From an uncultured Paraprevotella sp. (GTDB taxonomy: Bacteria > Bacteroidota > Bacteroidia > Bacteroidales > Bacteroidaceae), in contig URKA01000005.1 in NCBI GenBank assembly GCA_900548345.1, forward strand, positions 1-64,000: a DNA stretch of 64,000 nt, in the 5' to 3' direction. Both the position numbers and the translations under genes were made by a program. The first letter of the stretch is position 1, and every line of letters begins with the position of its first letter. The notes below the pieces were generated by a model. The model was not told where the DNA came from, ran no database searches, and was given only the letters and a program-made list of their open reading frames with translations. Positions 1 through 7,686 of the stretch are shown here, piece by piece.

Positions 1-306
1 TCCTCTTCAGAATCGCAAACTTATACGCTTATCCCCACTAAATATCTACTGACCCCATTTTAGCCTATTGCACTCTCCTCATTTACAATCATTTGCAAAG
101 GCTGTTTTTCCCGCTTTTCCCCGATGCTTTCCGAGGTGGCGTTGCATGGCCGGAAAGCCTTACGACAAGACATAAAAAAACGGACCAAACAGATGGACTT
201 CGAGAAAAAAATCCGTATCCATCCGTTTGGTCCGTTTGGTTCGCACGCCGTCCGGAGGTCTGACACACCCGTGCCCTAAACCGTCGGAACCGCGCGTGAA
301 GTGTTT
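1..306. other. Intergenic left edge without a convincing gene
   Basis: No reading frame here looks like a protein. The only clear structure is the terminator hairpin at 174-235 behind the rubrerythrin gene. The left part is AT-rich at first and may belong to the flank of a gene outside the window. Confidence 0.6.
174..235 (-). terminator. Rho-independent terminator of the rubrerythrin gene
   Basis: An 18-bp stem (180-197 pairs with 218-235, one mismatch) is followed on the minus strand by a run of seven T (174-180 read in reverse). It lies 72 bases past the rubrerythrin stop codon. Confidence 0.8.
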
Positions 307-858
307 TTACTTGTCACCGAAATAACGGTTGTACAGGCCCATGAAGCCACAGCCGTGACGGGCTTCGTCCTTAGCCATCTCATGCACGGTGTCGTGAATG
401 GCATCCAGATTCTGCGCCTTGGCCATCTTGGCAATCTCCATCTTTCCGGAGCAAGCACCGCTCTCGGCTTCCATTCTCTTCTTCAAGTTCGTCTTGGTAT
501 CCCAAACCATATCACCGAGCAACTCGCAGAAACGTGAGGCATGGTCGGCCTCCTCAAAAGCATAACGCTTGAATGCCTCTGCAATTTCGGGATAACCCTC
601 GCGGTCGGCCTGACGGCTCATGGCCAGATACATACCCACTTCGGTGCACTCACCCTCGAAGTTAGCCTGCAAGCCCTTCTTGATTTCAGGGTCAACATCC
701 TTGGCGATACCAATCTCATGTTCTGTCACAAACTCAAGTTCCGCGTCAACCAACTCTTTGAACTTGGAAGCCGGAGCCTTGCACTGCGGACAACGTTCGG
801 GAGCTTCAGTACCTTCATGAATATAACCACATACCGTACATACAAATTTCTTTTTCAT
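307..858 (-). CDS. rbr: Rubrerythrin with N-terminal rubredoxin domain (peroxide reductase)
   Basis: Non-haem iron peroxidase, expected to reduce hydrogen peroxide in the cytoplasm of an anaerobe. The 183-residue protein starts with a rubredoxin-like iron site (C7, C10, C23, C26), then a ferritin-like four-helix domain with diiron ligands in FEGE, FEEADH and DEARH segments. The rubredoxin domain is at the N-terminus, the reverse of classical rubrerythrin, as in the clostridial reverse rubrerythrins. It lies 43 bases downstream of a PerR-like regulator gene on the same strand, so the two are probably co-transcribed and induced by peroxide. The product class is firm; the electron donor cannot be read from sequence. 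Confidence 0.92.
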   Translation of the reverse strand: MKKKFVCTVCGYIHEGTEAPERCPQCKAPASKFKELVDAELEFVTEHEIGIAKDVDPEIKKGLQANFEGECTEVGMYLAMSRQADREGYPEIAEAFKRYAFEEADHASRFCELLGDMVWDTKTNLKKRMEAESGACSGKMEIAKMAKAQNLDAIHDTVHEMAKDEARHGCGFMGLYNRYFGDK

Positions 859-901
859 TTTCTTCTTGTTTTTAGTTTATAATTCAACACAATGTTTCAC
901 A

Positions 902-1342
902 TCAGTCTCTTTTTACTTCTCCATCCTCCGCCTCTTTCTTCAGGCATCCGCCGCATATACCTTTATAATATATATGGCTCTCGTCCACACGGAAGTCATC
1001 TTCCGGAAGAGGAAGCGTCATGAATCTGTCTGCAAACGGCACGTCCGTCACCCTGCCACACCTTTTGCACATGAAATGGGCATGCGGCTCCACACAACCG
1101 TCGAAACAGACTCTCTTCTCATCTATTGTAAGCATCTGCGCGGCACCCTGCTCCGAAAACAGCCGTAACGTATTGTATACCGTTGTCCTGGACAAGGTAG
1201 GTATCTCTTCCGAAAGGGCCACATATACTTCGTCCACCGTAGGATGAGTGTGGTTGGACAGCAAATAGTCCATAATGGCCATACGCTGAACCGACGGGTT
1301 GATACCATATCGCACCAATATGTCTTTGGAACTCTCCTGCAT
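902..1342 (-). CDS. Fur-family transcriptional regulator, PerR-like
   Basis: Metal-dependent repressor of 146 residues with an N-terminal winged helix and a C-terminal dimer domain. Two CxxC pairs (CKRC and CGGC) fit the structural zinc site. After CGRVT there is an aspartate where iron-sensing Fur has glutamate; in Bacillus PerR this aspartate is linked to peroxide sensing by histidine oxidation. A perfect PerR-type box lies over its own promoter (1360-1374), so autoregulation is likely, and rubrerythrin follows at once. The PerR assignment is an inference from that residue, the box and the neighbour; a Fur or Zur role is less likely. Confidence 0.85.
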   Translation of the reverse strand: MQESSKDILVRYGINPSVQRMAIMDYLLSNHTHPTVDEVYVALSEEIPTLSRTTVYNTLRLFSEQGAAQMLTIDEKRVCFDGCVEPHAHFMCKRCGRVTDVPFADRFMTLPLPEDDFRVDESHIYYKGICGGCLKKEAEDGEVKRD

Positions 1343-1359
1343 TTGTACTTATTCAATAG

Positions 1360-1374
1360 TTGTAATGATTACAA
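1360..1374. promoter_or_regulatory. PerR-type operator (perfect 7-1-7 inverted repeat)
   Basis: TTGTAATGATTACAA is a perfect palindrome around a central G and matches the Bacillus PerR consensus TTATAATNATTATAA at 13 of 15 positions. It sits 17 bases upstream of the Fur-family start codon and just downstream of the -7 box, where a bound repressor would block initiation. Confidence 0.8.
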
Positions 1375-1376
1375 TG

Positions 1377-1384
1377 CAAATATA
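1377..1384 (-). promoter_or_regulatory. Bacteroides -7 box for the perR-like/rbr operon
   Basis: The minus strand reads TATATTTG, an exact TAnnTTTG. It is next to the PerR-type operator, 34 bases upstream of the regulator's start codon. Confidence 0.6.
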
Positions 1385-1469
1385 GGCGAACTTTTGTTTC
1401 CCACCAAACTTTTCTGTGATTTTTTCATGCTGCACCTTGTTTTTATTGGTTTATCTCGCACTTTTAGTT

Positions 1470-1477
1470 TATCTTTG
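1470..1477 (+). promoter_or_regulatory. Bacteroides -7 box for nadE
   Basis: TATCTTTG fits TAnnTTTG. A TTG at 1446-1448 is a possible -33 element, 21 bases upstream. The start codon of nadE follows 30 bases later. Confidence 0.6.
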
Positions 1478-1507
1478 TCCCCCACTACATATATAAGCAG
1501 AAAAAGT

Positions 1508-3442
1508 ATGAACTACGGATTCGTAAAGATAGCAGCGGCCATTCCCGGTGTGAAAGTGGCTCACTGCAAACACAATGCGCAGGAAATCGAAAGCCTGATT
1601 ATACAGGCAGAAGGTAAAGGTGTGGAAATCATCTGTTTTCCGGAACTCTGCATCACATCGTATACTTGCGGCGACCTGTTCGGTCAGCAACTGTTGATTG
1701 ACGATGCGGAAATGGCACTGATAAGCATCCTCGACTTCACCCGCTCGCTCGACATCATTTCCATCATCGGCCTGCCCGTTCCCTACCACGGAACTTTGCT
1801 GAACTGCGCAGCCGTTATCCAGAAGGGAAAGATATTAGGACTTGTGCCCAAGACCTATTTGCCCAATTACAAGGAATTCTACGAACAGCGTTGGTTCACA
1901 TCCGGCGACACGCACGGCGACTGCTCCGTACTGCTGTGCGGACAGATGGTGCCGTTGAGCCGGAACATGATTTTCAACACGCCCACCTGCCGGTTCGGCA
2001 TCGAGATATGCGAGGACGTATGGGCCCCCATACCGCCGAGTTGCGAACTGGCCTTGAAAGGCGCCGACATCATATTCAATCTGAGTGCTGACAACGAAGG
2101 TATCGGCAAACACGACTACCTGAAATCATTGCTGGCACAACAGAGCGCGCGTTGCCTTGCAGGCTATGTCTTCGCCGGAGCCGGATTCGGCGAAAGCACA
2201 CAGGACGTGGTATTTGCCGGAAAAGGATTTGTATACGAAAACGGTGTATTGCTGGCCGAAAACCAAAGATTCCTGTTCAAGGAACAGTTGATAATAAGCG
2301 ATATCGATGTGGAACGCCTGCGCGGAGAGCGCAGAGTCAACACAACCTTCAGCGCATCCATCGCACGCCTCTCCTCCCGCCACATCATACAGATTGACAC
2401 GGAACTCTTCTCCACAAAAGATTCGGAACTGTGCCGGAACATAAACCCCATGCCTTTCGTGCCCGACGGACGCCTTCTGAACGAACGTTGCGAGGAAATA
2501 TTCGCCATACAGATTGAAGGACTGGCCAAACGGCTTGTCCATACACAGGCACAAACAGCCGTCATAGGCATCTCCGGTGGACTGGATTCCACGCTGGCCC
2601 TGCTGGTATGCGCCAAGACATTCGACAAGTTAGGCATATCACGTAAAGGCATTGTCGGTGTCACCATGCCCGGTTTCGGCACTACAGACCGCACCTACAC
2701 CAATGCACTCAACCTGATGAAAAGCCTGGGAATAACCATCCGCGAAATCAGCATCAAGAAGGCATGCCTCCAGCATTTCGAGGATTTGGGAGTGGACACA
2801 AGCAAACATGACGTGACGTATGAAAACGGACAGGCGCGCGAACGCACCCAAATACTGATGGACGTGGCCAATCAAATGAACGGACTGGTCATCGGCACCG
2901 GCGACCTCTCTGAGTTAGCCCTTGGATGGGCCACCTACAACGGCGACCACATGAGCATGTACGGCGTGAACGCCTCCATACCCAAGACTTTGGTAAGACA
3001 CCTGGTAAACTGGGTGGCGGATACGATTATTGATGAGGACTCACAAGCCACACTGAAAGACATCGTCGCCACTCCCATCAGTCCGGAACTGATTCCGGCC
3101 GACGAGGACGGCAACATCAGCCAGAAAACGGAGGACTTGGTGGGACCTTACGAACTGCATGACTTCTTCCTATATTATACACTTCGTTTCGGTTTCCGCC
3201 CGTGCAAGATTTTCTTCCTTGCCACCCATGCATTTGCCGGGAAATATCAGGATGAAGTCATCAAGAAATGGCTCACGACCTTCTTCCGCAGGTTCTTTGC
3301 CCAGCAGTTCAAACGTTCCTGTCTGCCCGACGGTCCGAAAGTGGGCAGCTGTTCGCTGAGTCCTCGCGGCGACTGGCGTATGCCGAGCGACGCCTCCTCC
3401 GCATCGTGGCTGGAAGAATGCGACCGGCTGGCCGAATCATAA
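1508..3442 (+). CDS. nadE: Glutamine-dependent NAD+ synthetase
   Basis: Makes NAD+ from deamido-NAD+, ATP and glutamine, the last step of NAD biosynthesis. The 644-residue protein has an N-terminal nitrilase-fold glutaminase with the usual triad (Glu in CFPELC, Lys in PKTYLPNY, Cys in GIEICEDVW), then an ammonia-dependent synthetase domain with the PP-loop SGGLDST. Upstream in-frame ATGs exist, but the start at 1508 gives the family N-terminus (MNYGFVKIAAA) and follows a promoter. It is divergent from the PerR-like gene and converges on the YigZ-family gene with a 17-base gap. Confidence 0.95.
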   Translation: MNYGFVKIAAAIPGVKVAHCKHNAQEIESLIIQAEGKGVEIICFPELCITSYTCGDLFGQQLLIDDAEMALISILDFTRSLDIISIIGLPVPYHGTLLNCAAVIQKGKILGLVPKTYLPNYKEFYEQRWFTSGDTHGDCSVLLCGQMVPLSRNMIFNTPTCRFGIEICEDVWAPIPPSCELALKGADIIFNLSADNEGIGKHDYLKSLLAQQSARCLAGYVFAGAGFGESTQDVVFAGKGFVYENGVLLAENQRFLFKEQLIISDIDVERLRGERRVNTTFSASIARLSSRHIIQIDTELFSTKDSELCRNINPMPFVPDGRLLNERCEEIFAIQIEGLAKRLVHTQAQTAVIGISGGLDSTLALLVCAKTFDKLGISRKGIVGVTMPGFGTTDRTYTNALNLMKSLGITIREISIKKACLQHFEDLGVDTSKHDVTYENGQARERTQILMDVANQMNGLVIGTGDLSELALGWATYNGDHMSMYGVNASIPKTLVRHLVNWVADTIIDEDSQATLKDIVATPISPELIPADEDGNISQKTEDLVGPYELHDFFLYYTLRFGFRPCKIFFLATHAFAGKYQDEVIKKWLTTFFRRFFAQQFKRSCLPDGPKVGSCSLSPRGDWRMPSDASSASWLEECDRLAES

Positions 3443-3459
3443 AAGAGAGCCGTACCGCA

Positions 3460-4059
3460 TCAGGCCCAGCGCAACGTGTCAACCTTAGACAAACGTTCCG
3501 TCAGACGCGGCATCAGGCTTTTGCGTATACGCAGGGTCATGCTACAGTCGTTGTCATACCCCTGACCGACAATCGTGGGGCTTTCCTCCTTGACAATGCG
3601 CATCACCTGATTCATAAAAGGATATTCAAAAAAGAAAGAGACTTCCGCATCCACGGTTTTCTCTATAATGTGCGCCGCACCGATAGCTTCGGCTGCGGCG
3701 GCTTTATAGGCCTGTATCAGGCCGCTTGTGCCCAGCTTGATCCCGCCGAAATAGCGGACCACCACGATTAATATGTCTGTCAGTTCATTGGAATTGATTT
3801 GTCCGAGAATGGGCTTGCCTGCGGTTCCGGAAGGTTCACCGTTATCATTGGCACGGAAATCCTTACGTTCCGCACCGAGCATATAGGCATAGCAGCAGTG
3901 GCGCGCGTCGTAATACTTCTTCTGATATTGCTCCACCCATGTTTTCACCTCTTCCACAGTCCGCACAGGATGGGCGAAAGCAAGGAACTTACTGCGTTTC
4001 TCGGTATACTCCCCTGCGGCAGTCCCCTCTATGGTCTTGTACATATCGTCTTCCATCAT
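3460..4059 (-). CDS. YigZ/IMPACT family protein
   Basis: A 199-residue member of the YigZ (UPF0029/IMPACT) family. The N-terminal IMPACT domain has the typical segments YTEKRSKFLAFAHPV, DARHCCYAYML and NDNGEPSGTAGKPIL, then VVVRYFGGIKLGTSGLIQAYK; a small ferredoxin-like C-terminal domain follows. The family is conserved but its biochemical role in bacteria is not settled; links to translation control come from the eukaryotic relative. An alternative start at 4044 (MYKTIEG) is possible. A strong terminator lies just upstream, so it is probably transcribed on its own. Confidence 0.9.
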   Translation of the reverse strand: MMEDDMYKTIEGTAAGEYTEKRSKFLAFAHPVRTVEEVKTWVEQYQKKYYDARHCCYAYMLGAERKDFRANDNGEPSGTAGKPILGQINSNELTDILIVVVRYFGGIKLGTSGLIQAYKAAAAEAIGAAHIIEKTVDAEVSFFFEYPFMNQVMRIVKEESPTIVGQGYDNDCSMTLRIRKSLMPRLTERLSKVDTLRWA

Positions 4060-4070
4060 GTTTCACTCAT

Positions 4071-4115
4071 AAAAAAAACTCCGGGCTTATGGTTTATGCC
4101 GCACAAGTCCGGAGT
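4071..4115 (-). terminator. Terminator downstream of the serC-serA-DUF1015 operon
   Basis: An 11-bp stem (ACTCCGGGCTT at 4078-4088 against 4105-4115, one G-T pair) is followed on the minus strand by eight T. It lies 67 bases past the DUF1015 stop codon. Confidence 0.8.
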
Positions 4116-4182
4116 ATAAAGTATCCTATTCAATGTTGCCTGATTGTTCTATCCTCTCCTACTGTTATGACTTTCTTCCTCT

Positions 4183-5430
4183 TTAGGAGAGCTCATGAAT
4201 CACAAGTCCGCTGCGCAGTTTTGGTTCGAACCACGTTGCCTTGGGCGGCATAATCATGCCACGGTCTGCAATGGTCATAATCTGTTGCATGGACACCGGA
4301 TAAAGGGCAAGCGCCATCTTCATCTCCCCACTGTCGCAACGCCTTTTCAGTTCGTCCAACCCGCGCAGGCCGCCCACGAAATCGATTCGCTTGTCGCGAC
4401 GCAGATCCTTGATGCTCAACAACTCATCCAAAATCAGGCGACTGCTGATGCTGACATCGAGAGAGTCAATAGGGTCGTTCTCGTCGAAACGTCCCGGACG
4501 TACTTTCAACCGATACCAGTTCTGCTCTAAATACAAGGAGAACTCATGCATCCCTGCAGGCCGGTAATTGGCCTCTCCCATACAGGTGACCTCGAAATTC
4601 CGCTCCAAGGCCGTGAGGAAATCCGAAGGCGTATAAGTGCCCAAGTCTTTCACCACACGGTTGTAATCCAGAATCGTCAGTTCGCCGGCCGGGAAACATA
4701 CGGCCATGAAGTAGTTATATTCCGCCTGCGGGTCGGGCTGCTGCGCTTCGCGCATCTTTTCCTGACCCACCAGCGCGGCAGCCGCAGAGCGGTGATGCCC
4801 GTCGGCGATATATAAAGCCGGCATTTTGGCGAACTCCTCCGTGACAATCGTTATGTCCGAATCGTCTTCCACTAACCAGAAACGATGTCCGAAGCCGTCG
4901 ATGGGAGCGATAAAATCGTATTCAGGCGTACGGGCCACGTACTTTTCTATCAGCCTTTTCAACACGGCGTTGTCCGGATATGCAAGAAATACCGGTTCGA
5001 TATTGGCATTGGTCACACGAACATGCTTCATGCGGTCTTCCTCCTTATCCTGCCGTGTCAGTTCGTGCTTCTTTATGACGCCGTTCATGTAGTCGCTTAC
5101 CGCAGCTCCGAGCACAATACCGTACTGCGTATGGCCGTCCATGGTTTGTGCATAGATGTAATACATCGGCTTTTCATCCTGTACCAACCACCCGTTTCTC
5201 CGGAACTTGGCAAAGTTTTCGGCTGCTTTTTCGTATATACACGGTGCATATTCGTCCGTCCCCTCTGGAAAGTCTATTTCCGGACGGATGATATGATACA
5301 ACGACATTTCATTATCTCCTGCCTCACGGCGCGCCTCTTGTGAATCGAGCACATCGTAAGGACGACTTTCCACGGCCTCCACCAACTCTCTCGGCGGACG
5401 AATACCTTTGAAGGGTCTGACCAATGCCAT
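4183..5430 (-). CDS. DUF1015 family protein
   Basis: A 415-residue cytoplasmic protein of the DUF1015 family. The start MALVRPFKGIRPPRELVEAV and the internal ALYIADGHHRSAAA segment are family hallmarks; the GHHR element recalls the ParB/Srx-type phosphate-binding motif, but no activity is established that I can cite. It lies 8 bases downstream of serA and ends the serC-serA-DUF1015 cluster, which points to a role linked to serine or phosphoserine metabolism. That link is inferred only from the neighbourhood. Confidence 0.85.
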   Translation of the reverse strand: MALVRPFKGIRPPRELVEAVESRPYDVLDSQEARREAGDNEMSLYHIIRPEIDFPEGTDEYAPCIYEKAAENFAKFRRNGWLVQDEKPMYYIYAQTMDGHTQYGIVLGAAVSDYMNGVIKKHELTRQDKEEDRMKHVRVTNANIEPVFLAYPDNAVLKRLIEKYVARTPEYDFIAPIDGFGHRFWLVEDDSDITIVTEEFAKMPALYIADGHHRSAAAALVGQEKMREAQQPDPQAEYNYFMAVCFPAGELTILDYNRVVKDLGTYTPSDFLTALERNFEVTCMGEANYRPAGMHEFSLYLEQNWYRLKVRPGRFDENDPIDSLDVSISSRLILDELLSIKDLRRDKRIDFVGGLRGLDELKRRCDSGEMKMALALYPVSMQQIMTIADRGMIMPPKATWFEPKLRSGLVIHELS

Positions 5431-5438
5431 AATCTTAA

Positions 5439-6359
5439 TTATTTGTTAACTTGAAACTTAACACATCCCTCTTTAAGGAATGCTACAATCTGTCTCGCTG
5501 CGGCAAGTCCTGCATTGATATTTGCTTCGGCCGTTTGTGCCCCCATCTTCTTGGGCGTAGAGAAATAGCGTCCCTCAAAGGTTCGGAAATCAGCATCAGC
5601 ATCGGGCATGATGTCTGTCACGTATTTCAGGTCGCTTCTTTCACCCATCAGTTTCAGCAAACCAGCCTCATCAATGACTTCCTTGCGCGCCGTATTGATG
5701 AGCACGGCACCTTTCGGCATCCTATTCACCACTTCATAGTTGATGCTGCCGCGCGTTTCGGCTGTAGCGGGAATATGCAGGGATACAATCTGGCAACTCT
5801 CGAAAAGTTCATCGCGCGAGGCTACGGCTTTCACTCCGTCCGCCTCTATTGCCGTAGCCGGACAGAAGGCGTCGTAGGCATAAACATCCATGCCGAAGCC
5901 CTTGGCCACGCGGGCCACATTGCGGCCTACATTGCCGTATGCAAGAAGTCCCAGTTTCTTGCCCATCAATTCCGTACCGGCCTTGCCATTGTAGAAGTTG
6001 CGGACAGCATAGACCAAAAGTCCCATGACCAGTTCGGCCACGGCATTGGCGTTCTGTCCCGGTGTATTCATCACCACTACCCCATGTGCGGTAGCCGCAT
6101 CCAAATCGACATTATCGTAGCCAGCACCGGCACGTACCACGATTTTCAGGTTCTTGGCCGCATCGAACACCTCGTTGTCTATCTTGTCGCTACGGATGAT
6201 TATCGCCTCCACATCCGCCACGGCAGAGAGCAACTGCGCCTTCTCCGTATATTTTTCCAACAGCACGACTTCCATTCCGGCCTCATCGGCAACTTTCTTT
6301 ATTCCGTCCACAGCAACCTGTGCAAAAGGTTTCTCTGTGGCAATCAATATTCTGGCCAT
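5439..6359 (-). CDS. serA: D-3-phosphoglycerate dehydrogenase, type II-like without ACT domain
   Basis: Oxidises 3-phosphoglycerate to 3-phosphohydroxypyruvate, the first step of serine biosynthesis. The 306-residue protein has a substrate domain, a Rossmann NAD site around 138-145 (LLAYGNVG) and the conserved Arg225 in NTARKE. It ends without the serine-binding ACT domain, so classical serine feedback is not expected. The usual catalytic histidine in P-H-x-G is replaced by lysines (STPKKMGAQT, K270/K271), and the usual DVFExEP region reads DIMPDADAD. This is the pattern described for type II enzymes such as that of Entamoeba. It follows serC and precedes DUF1015. Confidence 0.9.
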   Translation of the reverse strand: MARILIATEKPFAQVAVDGIKKVADEAGMEVVLLEKYTEKAQLLSAVADVEAIIIRSDKIDNEVFDAAKNLKIVVRAGAGYDNVDLDAATAHGVVVMNTPGQNANAVAELVMGLLVYAVRNFYNGKAGTELMGKKLGLLAYGNVGRNVARVAKGFGMDVYAYDAFCPATAIEADGVKAVASRDELFESCQIVSLHIPATAETRGSINYEVVNRMPKGAVLINTARKEVIDEAGLLKLMGERSDLKYVTDIMPDADADFRTFEGRYFSTPKKMGAQTAEANINAGLAAARQIVAFLKEGCVKFQVNK

Positions 6360-6396
6360 ATTTCTTGATGTTTTAGTTTATATTTAGACTCAACAG

Positions 6397-6432
6397 AAAA
6401 GGGCGTTCCTGCGAATAACTTCAGGAACGCCC
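6397..6432 (-). terminator. Hairpin between serC and serA (terminator or attenuator-like)
   Basis: A perfect 11-bp stem GGGCGTTCCTG/CAGGAACGCCC (6401-6411 with 6422-6432) is followed on the minus strand by TTTTCTG. It lies in the 88-base gap between serC and serA, where partial termination would lower serA expression relative to serC. Confidence 0.6.
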
Positions 6433-6447
6433 GCATAGTTTATCACA

Positions 6448-7515
6448 TCAGTGTTTAGCTTCAAAATCCTTCATGCATTGAATCAATGCCTGAACGCCCT
6501 CGATGGTCTGGGCATTGTAACATGAAGCGCGGAAACCTCCCACACTGCGGTGGCCTTTGATACCCACCATGCCTTGTTCTGTGGCATATTGCATGAATTC
6601 GGCTTCCAGTTCCTTGTATTCGTCGTTCATCACGAAGCAGATGTTCATCAACGAGCGGTCTTCTTCCTTGGCCGTTCCGCGGAACAACTTGTTGCGCTCG
6701 ATTTCTCCGTAAAGCATATCGGCGCGTTGGTGAGCCAGTTTGTCCATCGCCTCCACACCGCCGTGGGCTTTCACCCACTCAAGGTTCTTCATCGCGCAGT
6801 AGATGGGCACTACCGGCGGAGTGTTGAACATGGAACCGTTCTTCACATGGGTCGTGTAATCCATCATAGTCGGAATGGTGCGCGACATCTTGCCTAAGGC
6901 ATCATCTTTCACAATCAGAATGTTCACGCCAGCCATGGAAAGATTCTTCTGGGCACCGGCATAAATACAGATATATTTGCTTACATCCACCGGACGGGAG
7001 AATATATCAGACGACATATCAGCCACTACCGGTACGGGACTGTCTACATCGAAGCGCATCTCGGTGCCGAATATGGTATTGTTTGTCGTCAGATGGAAGT
7101 AATCCGCATCTGTGGGGATGGTATAGCCTTTCGGTATATAAGTATAGTTGGCATCGGCCGAAGAAGCCACTTCCACCACTTCGCCGAAGAGTTGGGCCTC
7201 TTTCATGGCTTTCTTAGCCCATGTTCCCGTGTTCAGATAAGCCGCTTTCTTCTCCAGGAAGTTATAGGGCACACGGCAGAACTCCGTGCTGGCACCGCCT
7301 CCAAGGAAAATCACCGAATATCCGGCCGGCACATCAAACAATTCCTTTACCAAATCCACGGCCTTATCCACCACCGGTTGGAAGTTCTTTGCACGATGAC
7401 TCATTTCCATCAAGGAAAGACCGCTACCTTCGAAATCCAGGCAAGCCGCCGCCGTCGCTTCGATAACCTCGCGGGGTAACATGGACGGGCCCGCATTAAA
7501 ATTATACTTCTTCAT
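6448..7515 (-). CDS. serC: Phosphoserine aminotransferase
   Basis: PLP enzyme that converts 3-phosphohydroxypyruvate and glutamate to phosphoserine and 2-oxoglutarate, the second step of serine synthesis; it may also serve pyridoxal phosphate synthesis. The 355-residue protein has family length, the N-terminus KKYNFNAGPSMLP, the segment GGGASTEF and the PLP lysine in IYAGAQKNLSMAG. C-terminal GHRSVGGFRASCYNA is the usual substrate-binding end. It is the first gene of the serC-serA-DUF1015 cluster. A weak -7 candidate (TACATTCG on the minus strand, 7568-7575) lies upstream. Confidence 0.95.
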   Translation of the reverse strand: MKKYNFNAGPSMLPREVIEATAAACLDFEGSGLSLMEMSHRAKNFQPVVDKAVDLVKELFDVPAGYSVIFLGGGASTEFCRVPYNFLEKKAAYLNTGTWAKKAMKEAQLFGEVVEVASSADANYTYIPKGYTIPTDADYFHLTTNNTIFGTEMRFDVDSPVPVVADMSSDIFSRPVDVSKYICIYAGAQKNLSMAGVNILIVKDDALGKMSRTIPTMMDYTTHVKNGSMFNTPPVVPIYCAMKNLEWVKAHGGVEAMDKLAHQRADMLYGEIERNKLFRGTAKEEDRSLMNICFVMNDEYKELEAEFMQYATEQGMVGIKGHRSVGGFRASCYNAQTIEGVQALIQCMKDFEAKH

Positions 7516-7686
7516 TTAATTTATGAACATTAATGATTAATACCTTTTGTTATAAGCATAACTGATGCGAATGTAGAAAATAAAAACCATAAAAGCAACG
7601 AATCTTCAGACATTTTTTAACTACCGTGTTTTTTTCTCCAACATACTGTCAAAATGTCAAGATTATGGCCTTTTCCAACTATGTGC

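Noticed and set aside
60..266. A 68-codon open frame at the left edge.
   Set aside because: It runs across the terminator hairpin and has no family features.
1244..1507. An extension of NadE by 88 residues at its N-terminus.
   Set aside because: The extension crosses the promoter region and the PerR box and does not match the NadE N-terminus; the start at 1508 does.
5451..6368. A 305-codon open frame on the plus strand opposite serA.
   Set aside because: It is the antisense shadow of serA, has no family signature, and its residue use does not look like a protein.
7568..7575. A promoter for serC (TACATTCG on the minus strand).
   Set aside because: It departs from TAnnTTTG at one key base and no -33 element was found; kept only as a remark in the serC entry.
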